A stretch of 29,742 nt of DNA from Deltaproteobacteria bacterium UBA2221 (lineage in GTDB: Bacteria > Desulfobacterota > Syntrophorhabdia > Syntrophorhabdales > WCHB1-27): positions 1 to 29,742 of the forward strand of contig DCUF01000020.1 in assembly GCA_002328485.1 (NCBI GenBank), in the 5' to 3' direction. The notes beneath the pieces were generated by a model that was given only the letters and a program-made list of their open reading frames with translations, was not told the origin of the DNA and did no database searches. Positions 24,575 through 29,742 of the stretch are shown one piece after another; position 1 is the stretch's first letter; every line of letters starts with the position of its first letter. A program made the position numbers and the translations under genes.

Positions 24575-25906
24575 ATGGCGGGTAAGGCTGGCGGAGTGCG
24601 TTGTATCCCCCATGGCTATTTACCCAACGACACCACAATGGAAACAGACAACCAGATAAATAGCAATCCCGAGGGACTCCATGTGGTGGCCAAGCCTACC
24701 GGGCCGTTGTGCAATCTTAACTGTGAATATTGCTTTTATTCAGAGAAGAAGGCTCTGTTTGCCCCGGACGAGCGGTATAGAATGTCCGACCAGGTGTTGA
24801 GGGCCTTCATTGCGGGCTACATCTCCTCCCAACCCACGCCCGTGGTGGAATTTGTTTGGCAGGGTGGAGAGCCGACCCTTCTGGGGATTGATTTCTTCAA
24901 GAGAATCATCGAGCTGCAGAAGCCCTTTGCCGGGACAAAAACCATTACAAACTCCCTCCAAACCAACGGGACCCTCCTCACCGACGAGTGGTGTGAATTC
25001 TTGAGGATGCACAACTTCATGGTGGGGATCAGCCTGGACGGCCCCCAGGAGATACACGACCGGTATCGCCGCGACCGTAAGGGGGCTGGGAGTTTCGGCC
25101 AGGTCATGCGGGGCCTCAGGTTACTGCAGAAGCACGGGGTCGAACACAACGTGCTTGCCTGCGTCGCCAGGGAAACGGCCCTCAGGCCCCTCGACGTGTA
25201 CCATTTCTTCAAGGAAGAAGGGGCGGAATTCATCCAGTTTACGCCGGTGGTTGAGCGCATAGCCGATTCCATGAGTAGGGGGGTGGGCCTGCGCCTCGCC
25301 GCTCCAGCCTCGTTGGCCGAAGAGGAAAAGCAGACTGAAGTCGCCGCGTGGTCGGTCATTCCGGAGAAATACGGCGATTTCCTTATCGAAATCTACGAGG
25401 AATGGGTGCGCCATGATGTGGGGACCGTCTTTGTGATGAATTTTGAGTGGGCGCTCAATGCCTGGATCGGCAACCCCTCGCCGGTCTGCATCCATGCGAA
25501 CACCTGTGGCCGTTCTGTCGTCATAGAACACAACGGCGATGTTTATGCCTGCGATCACTCCGTCTATCCTCAGTACAAACTCGGCAACATCAAGACCCAC
25601 AGACTTGAGCAGATGGTGAAGAAGTCTATACGTTCGGGCTTCGGTATGGTCAAGGAGACGGCGCTGCCACGCTGGTGCAGGGAGTGTGACGTGTTGGCAG
25701 CCTGTCAGGGCGGATGCCCCAAACACCGTTTCACGACAACGCCCTATGATGAGCCTGGTCTTCACTATCTCTGCGAAGGATACAAGAAGTTCTTTCTCCA
25801 TATTCGAAAATACTGTCACGCCATGACACAATTGCTGGAAAACGGACTCCCCGCCTCTCGGGTCATGGACGCCATAAAAGGGCCGCTGGTAATACGACGC
25901 CAGTAA
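24575..25906 (+). CDS. Anaerobic sulfatase-maturating enzyme (radical SAM, SPASM)
   Basis: This cytosolic radical-SAM enzyme of about 443 residues (anSME/AtsB type) oxidises the active-site Cys or Ser of sulfatases to formylglycine without oxygen. ATG 24575 has AGAGGA upstream; ATG 24638 would remove 21 extra residues but has no ribosome site. The cluster motif CNLNCEYCFY gives Cys46, Cys50 and Cys53. The SAM-binding segment VEFVWQGGEPTLLG follows, then NSLQTNGTLLTDEWCEFL and GISLDGPQEIHDRYR. The SPASM region carries auxiliary-cluster cysteines: CIHANTC (305, 311), VYACDHS, WCRECDVLAACQGGC (to 377, 381) and a late YLCEGY. It is 24 bases from the mini-protein gene and is followed by Ser-type sulfatase 3, so the operon supplies both maturase and client. 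Confidence 0.95.
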   Translation: MAGKAGGVRCIPHGYLPNDTTMETDNQINSNPEGLHVVAKPTGPLCNLNCEYCFYSEKKALFAPDERYRMSDQVLRAFIAGYISSQPTPVVEFVWQGGEPTLLGIDFFKRIIELQKPFAGTKTITNSLQTNGTLLTDEWCEFLRMHNFMVGISLDGPQEIHDRYRRDRKGAGSFGQVMRGLRLLQKHGVEHNVLACVARETALRPLDVYHFFKEEGAEFIQFTPVVERIADSMSRGVGLRLAAPASLAEEEKQTEVAAWSVIPEKYGDFLIEIYEEWVRHDVGTVFVMNFEWALNAWIGNPSPVCIHANTCGRSVVIEHNGDVYACDHSVYPQYKLGNIKTHRLEQMVKKSIRSGFGMVKETALPRWCRECDVLAACQGGCPKHRFTTTPYDEPGLHYLCEGYKKFFLHIRKYCHAMTQLLENGLPASRVMDAIKGPLVIRRQ

Positions 25907-25930
25907 TCAGTAGAAGAGCAGAGGTAAGAG

Positions 25931-26233
25931 ATGAGGCACATCATAGTACGGTATCTTCTCATACTGTGTGTGGCGGCTGTTGGATTGGCCTGGAATGGCG
26001 AAATCCGGACGATCTCCGATAGAGGTTTTGTAACCACCGCCGAAGCCGTTATCGGTGCCCCCGCGACTCCGGTCAGTTATGCCGGGGTTGCACGACGCTC
26101 TACCGTTACCCCGGGAGTCGGGGCGCCTGGGGTTGGCGTTAAACCCGGAGTCGGTGTGGGAGCCCCAGGGCCAGGAGCGGGCGTTAGACCGGCTAATCTG
26201 GGCGGACCCGTGAACAGGGTCGGGGTGCGCTAA
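25931..26233 (+). CDS. Gly/Val/Pro-rich secreted mini-protein, copy 2
   Basis: This 100-residue protein has the same length and layout as the one at 8221, with no insertion or deletion between them. The hydrophobic N-terminus (MRHIIVRYLLILCVAAVGLA) and residues 22-40 have diverged. From GAPATPVSYAGVARRS onward only two residues differ (Ala to Thr, Arg to Lys), although the DNA there has many silent changes. Blocks GVGAPGVGV and GVGVGAPGPGAGVRP and the end GGPVNRVGVR are retained. The ribosome site is weak (AGAGGTAAG, 25919-25927). It stands 24 bases after the maturase gene and about 110 before sulfatase 3. Copy 1 instead follows a DUF2092-type gene, so the mini-protein has moved or been copied between two envelope operons. 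Function is unknown. Confidence 0.8.
   Translation: MRHIIVRYLLILCVAAVGLAWNGEIRTISDRGFVTTAEAVIGAPATPVSYAGVARRSTVTPGVGAPGVGVKPGVGVGAPGPGAGVRPANLGGPVNRVGVR
26052..26233 (+). repeat. Dispersed direct repeat, copy 2 (partner 8342-8523)
   Basis: This is an ungapped match to 8342-8523, offset exactly 17,710 bases. The first 40 bases are identical and 15 mismatches are counted by hand over 182. Most mismatches are silent in the mini-protein frame. Confidence 0.85.
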
Positions 26234-26344
26234 ACCAGAGCGCGAAAGCCAGGGAAACCTGGGTTATCAAAGCCAATGCTTTTGACTCTGGCGGAGAATA
26301 CACTTACCGGTTACTGATGACTATTTGAACATAAGGAGAAAGCT

Positions 26345-29107
26345 ATGAGACGTAAGGTTGTCACTATGGGCATTGGCGTAACGCTAACGGCTGTGTGCGC
26401 GGCCACAGCGGCGACGGCCCAGACCGGACCGGACCGCACTGTCCTGCCGATTCCGGACCCCAAATATCCGCCCAGTGCTGTGCTCGATGTTCGTAAGGCC
26501 ACACCGCCGCCGCGATTTGAAGTAAAGGCGCCGCCCGGAGCCCCCAACGTGATCATCGTGCTCATAGACGATCTCGGCTTTGCAGGGACCAGTACCTATG
26601 GTGGGCCGATCTCGACCCCGACGTTTGAAGGCCTGGCCTCTCAGGGATTGATCTACAACAACTTTCATACCACTGCCGTTTCCTCGCCAACACGATCGGC
26701 CATCAAGAGCGGACGCAACCACCATGTCAACAACATGGGCGGGATTATCGAGACGGGTACCGCATTCCCGGGCAACACGGGCCAGATCCCCAACGAGGTG
26801 GCTCCACTGGCCGAGATGCTGCGCCTCAACGGCTACAGCACGGCTGCTTTCGGCAAGTGGCATGAGACAGCGGCCTGGGAGGCAAGCATATCCGGGCCCC
26901 TCGACCGGTGGCCCACGCACCAGGGCTTCGACAAGTTTTACGGCTTCCTCGGCGGCGAGACCAATCAGTGGGCGCCGTTCATCTACGACGGCGTGCACCA
27001 GGTGGAACTACCCGACGACCCGAACTACCACTTCCTCACCGACATGACCGACCAGTCCGTGGCCTGGGTCAGGTACCAAAAGGCCCTGACCCCGGACCGA
27101 CCCTTCTTCATCTATTATGCGCCGGGCGCAGTCCATGCGCCGCACCATGTCCCGCAGGTGTGGATTGACCGCTGGAAGGGTAAGTTCGACCAGGGCTGGG
27201 ATAAGCTTCGCGAGGAGATTCTGGCACGGCAGATCAAGCTCGGTATCGTGCCCAAGGGCACGAAGCTCGCACCCAAGCCCGAGGCGATCCCGGACTGGGA
27301 AACGCTCTCTGCAGACCAGAAGCGCCTGTTCGCCCGCCAGTTCGAAGTGTTTGCCGCATTTCTGGAAATGACCGATCACGAGGTTGGCCGACTCCTCCAG
27401 GCGGTGAAGGACACGGGGCAGGGCGATAACACCCTGGTTTTCTATGTCGCCGGCGACAACGGAACCAGCGCCGAGGGCGGCGCCAATGGCATGTTCAACG
27501 AATATACCTATTTCAACAGCGTGCCGGAATCAGTCGAGGACATGCTCAAGCTCATGGACAAATGGGGCGGTCCCGAGACCTACCCGCACATGGCCGCGGG
27601 CTGGGCGGTTGCGCTGGATACCCCCTACCAGTGGACCAAGCAGGTGGCCTCAGACCATGGTGGCACCAAGGTCGGCATGGCCGTTTACTGGCCCAAGGGG
27701 ATCAAGGACAAGGGGGCGCTTCGCACTCAGTTCCACCATGTCATCGATGTGGCACCGACCATCCTGGAGGCGGCACACCTGCCGTTCCCGAAGGTGGTCA
27801 ACGGCGTGAAGCAGCGCCCCATGGACGGAGTGAGCATGGTGTACAGCTTCAACAACGCCATGGCAAAAGATAAGCACGTCACCCAGTACTTCGAGATGTT
27901 CGGCAACCGCGCCATGTACCACGACGGCTGGTTCGCTAGGACGATCCACAAGGCGCCCTGGGAACCGAAAGCCCGCCGGCCACTCGTAGAAGATATCTGG
28001 GAGCTGTACGATACGCGCACAGATTTCAGCCTTGTTAATGACCTGGCAAAGAAATACCCGAAGAAACTGGCCGAGATGAAAGCCTTGTTCCTGAAAGAGG
28101 CCCGGAAGAACCATGTGCTTCCCATTGATGATCGCACCTTCGAGCGATTTAACCCTGAACTGGCAGGCCGCCCCGATCTGATGGCGGGCCGAACATCGAT
28201 CACGCTCGCCGAAGGCATGACGGGTATGGCCGAGAACGTGTTCCTCAACATAAAGAACAAGTCTAAAACCATCACCGCGGAGATCGAGATGCAGGAAGGG
28301 AAAACGGCTAACGGTATCATCTTAGCCCAGGGCGGCCGGTTTGGCGGATGGGCGCTCTATGTCAAAGATGGCACCCCTGCCTACGATTACAACTTCCTTG
28401 GCCTGCAGCGCTTCACCGTTGCAGCGACGGACAAGCTCAAGCCCGGCAAATCGACGATCAAGTTTGACTTTGCCTATGACGGCGGCGGTCTGGGCAAGGG
28501 CGGCATGGGTTCGCTGTATGTCAATGACAAGAAGGTGGGCGAAGGGCGCATCGAGCGCACCCAAGCGATGGTTTTCTCCGCCGACGAGACCGCCGATGTG
28601 GGGATCGATCTGGCCACACCCGTGGTGAAGTCGATCGGCTCTGAAGCGAAGTCTAAGTTCACCGGCAGAATCCCCAGGGTTACTGTTGCCGTGAAGGAAA
28701 TGCAGGCAGATGACAAGACCGAGGAGCAGAAGCTCAGAGCGAGATTTCTTTTTGCCTTAAGCGATTTGGTAGGGGAAGACCTGGTGCCAACAGTGGAAAC
28801 ATTGGAGAAGGAATGTAAGAAAGAAATCACAACCTACTGCAAGGATGTGGCTCCGGGTGATGGTCGGCTTCTGACCTGTCTCTCTGCCAATGTTGGCAAG
28901 ATCTCGGGACGTTGCGAGTTTGCGCTTGACGACGCATCCGGTCAACTTGAACGGGTGAAAAAGGTCGTGAGTCACGTGGCTAATGAATGCCGCGATGATC
29001 TGAAGGCCTTTTGTTCGAATGTCAAGCCTGGTCAAGGACGTCTGCTTGACTGTCTTGAGAAGAACGAGGCAAGGATCAGTGAACGCTGCACCCAGGCAAT
29101 AAAATAA
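26345..29107 (+). CDS. Arylsulfatase, Ser-type, fused to C-terminal cysteine-rich (GLG1-like) repeats (sulfatase 3)
   Basis: This 920-residue periplasmic sulfatase starts at ATG 26345 after AAGGAGAAAG, with a signal peptide ending near ATAQ. IVLIDDLGFAG holds the first metal ligands. The signature S-S-P-T-R has Ser113 as the presumed formylglycine precursor. GKWHE gives Lys171 and His173, and AGDNGTSAEGG gives the later metal Asp/Asn. A C-terminal beta-sandwich (RFGGWALYVKDGTPAYDYN) matches that of sulfatase 2. Sulfatase 2 ends soon after this, but sulfatase 3 continues for about 110 residues with two units of spacing C-x7-C-x12-C-x11-C (Cys 824, 832, 845, 857 and 882, 890, 903, 915). Each holds PG-(D/Q)-GRLL-x-CL, as in the cysteine-rich repeat of Golgi apparatus protein 1. 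It follows the maturase and mini-protein genes and is probably cotranscribed with them. Confidence 0.95.
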   Translation: MRRKVVTMGIGVTLTAVCAATAATAQTGPDRTVLPIPDPKYPPSAVLDVRKATPPPRFEVKAPPGAPNVIIVLIDDLGFAGTSTYGGPISTPTFEGLASQGLIYNNFHTTAVSSPTRSAIKSGRNHHVNNMGGIIETGTAFPGNTGQIPNEVAPLAEMLRLNGYSTAAFGKWHETAAWEASISGPLDRWPTHQGFDKFYGFLGGETNQWAPFIYDGVHQVELPDDPNYHFLTDMTDQSVAWVRYQKALTPDRPFFIYYAPGAVHAPHHVPQVWIDRWKGKFDQGWDKLREEILARQIKLGIVPKGTKLAPKPEAIPDWETLSADQKRLFARQFEVFAAFLEMTDHEVGRLLQAVKDTGQGDNTLVFYVAGDNGTSAEGGANGMFNEYTYFNSVPESVEDMLKLMDKWGGPETYPHMAAGWAVALDTPYQWTKQVASDHGGTKVGMAVYWPKGIKDKGALRTQFHHVIDVAPTILEAAHLPFPKVVNGVKQRPMDGVSMVYSFNNAMAKDKHVTQYFEMFGNRAMYHDGWFARTIHKAPWEPKARRPLVEDIWELYDTRTDFSLVNDLAKKYPKKLAEMKALFLKEARKNHVLPIDDRTFERFNPELAGRPDLMAGRTSITLAEGMTGMAENVFLNIKNKSKTITAEIEMQEGKTANGIILAQGGRFGGWALYVKDGTPAYDYNFLGLQRFTVAATDKLKPGKSTIKFDFAYDGGGLGKGGMGSLYVNDKKVGEGRIERTQAMVFSADETADVGIDLATPVVKSIGSEAKSKFTGRIPRVTVAVKEMQADDKTEEQKLRARFLFALSDLVGEDLVPTVETLEKECKKEITTYCKDVAPGDGRLLTCLSANVGKISGRCEFALDDASGQLERVKKVVSHVANECRDDLKAFCSNVKPGQGRLLDCLEKNEARISERCTQAIK

Positions 29108-29120
29108 GAGGAGACAGACA

Positions 29121-29742
29121 ATGAGAAGAACGTGGACAATGAAAATGGCCTTTGTGGCCGTAATGATCGGTGGCCTTACCCTGTCGGGTTGGGCGGAGTC
29201 GCTTAAAATGAAGATGAGCACACAGATCCCGCCGGGGATTGCCTCACCGGACAAGGTGAAAACCCGCCTGGGCACGCTGAACTTTTTTGACGGATTTCCG
29301 GAGAAGGCAACGGTCGAGAAGGTTTACGATAACCTCGACTTCCAGCGCGCGGTCCAGGCGTACTTACTGGGATTGGCGCCCGTGAACATGGCCGGGCTGC
29401 GCGAGGGATTGCTGAGCGTCGGCCCCGCAAATGTCACGATCCCGACATTCGAAAATAACCTGAATGCCCGTTCGATCTTTCTGACGCCGAACGCCACGAC
29501 GCCCTATACGTGGATCTGGATCAATCTGCATGACGGTCCGCTGGTGGTCGAAGTGCCCCCCATGACGCTGGGCATGATTGATGACTTCTGGTTCAAGTAC
29601 GTAACCGACATCGGCATCGTCGGTCCCGACAAGGGCAAAGGCGGCAAGTATTTGCTGCTGCCTCCCGGATACAAAGGCGAGGTGCCGGAGGGGTACATGG
29701 CCGTCCGTGTTCCCACCTTTGAGTCCATCCTCGTCTGGCGCA
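29121..29742 (+). CDS. DUF1254-domain exported protein (3' end outside window)
   Basis: The frame starts at ATG 29121, with AAGAGGAGAC upstream, 13 bases after sulfatase 3, and stays open to the window end (207 codons). The N-terminus is a signal peptide (MKMAFVAVMIGGLTLSGWAE). Recognisable DUF1254 segments are LDFQRAVQAYLLGLAPVNMA, SIFLTPNATTPYTWIWINL, GPLVVEVPPMTLGMIDDFWF and YLLLPPGYKGEVPEGYMAVR. Complete members usually continue with a DUF1214 domain and reach about 450-500 residues, so less than half is here. The biochemical function of the family is unknown to me; members are periplasmic and often lie beside porins and sulfatases (from general knowledge). Its spacing puts it in the maturase-sulfatase 3 operon. 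Confidence 0.92.
   Translation, partial: MRRTWTMKMAFVAVMIGGLTLSGWAESLKMKMSTQIPPGIASPDKVKTRLGTLNFFDGFPEKATVEKVYDNLDFQRAVQAYLLGLAPVNMAGLREGLLSVGPANVTIPTFENNLNARSIFLTPNATTPYTWIWINLHDGPLVVEVPPMTLGMIDDFWFKYVTDIGIVGPDKGKGGKYLLLPPGYKGEVPEGYMAVRVPTFESILVWR

Overview
The window looks like chromosomal DNA of an anaerobic, diderm (outer-membrane) bacterium, most likely one of the former Deltaproteobacteria (Desulfobacterota). The anaerobe call rests on a NifJ-type pyruvate:ferredoxin oxidoreductase, an oxygen-sensitive radical-SAM sulfatase maturase and an octaheme cytochrome. The diderm call rests on four outer-membrane beta-barrels and several lipoproteins. The lineage is inference from gene content only. 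Every gene I can support is on the + strand. I found no tRNA, rRNA, CRISPR array, insertion sequence or convincing Rho-independent terminator.

Layout. (1) 1-3220: 3' part of nifJ, translationally linked to a dihydroorotate-dehydrogenase-like flavoprotein. (2) 3231-3560: decayed C-terminal remnant of an MscS-type mechanosensitive channel. (3) 3645-7097: a large alpha/beta-hydrolase lipoprotein, a DUF4105 membrane protein overlapping it by ATGA, and a stand-alone receiver domain. (4) 7369-11998: a DUF2092-type periplasmic protein, a tiny Gly/Val/Pro-rich secreted protein, a lipoprotein, and an octaheme cytochrome with HEAT and TPR repeats. (5) 12034-14964: a Cys-type sulfatase and an outer-membrane channel, both with a strong bias to G/C in third positions. 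(6) 14999-17043: a frameshifted, internally deleted second copy of the lipoprotein, a neuromedin-U-type channel and a truncated lipocalin. (7) 17079-21447: a Ser-type sulfatase, an OprB-type porin and a small secreted protein. (8) 22010-24372: a Tat-exported amidohydrolase, a second neuromedin-U-type channel, and a short reading frame interrupted by an amber codon. (9) 24575-29742: the anaerobic sulfatase maturase, a second copy of the Gly/Val/Pro-rich mini-protein, a Ser-type sulfatase with a C-terminal cysteine-rich repeat domain, and a DUF1254 protein cut by the window edge.

Working together (inference): about 22 kb (7.4-29.7 kb) encodes almost only exported proteins. Porins and channels could admit organosulfates, three periplasmic sulfatases could hydrolyse them, and the cytosolic maturase would convert the active-site Ser or Cys to formylglycine before export. 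The duplicated mini-protein, paired channels and paired lipoprotein suggest the region grew by duplication. The lipoprotein, lipocalin, MscS and amber-interrupted remnants show it is still being rearranged. The most notable items are the Ser-type sulfatases with their linked maturase, the sulfatase fused to GLG1-like cysteine-rich repeats, and the duplicated mini-protein under apparent purifying selection.
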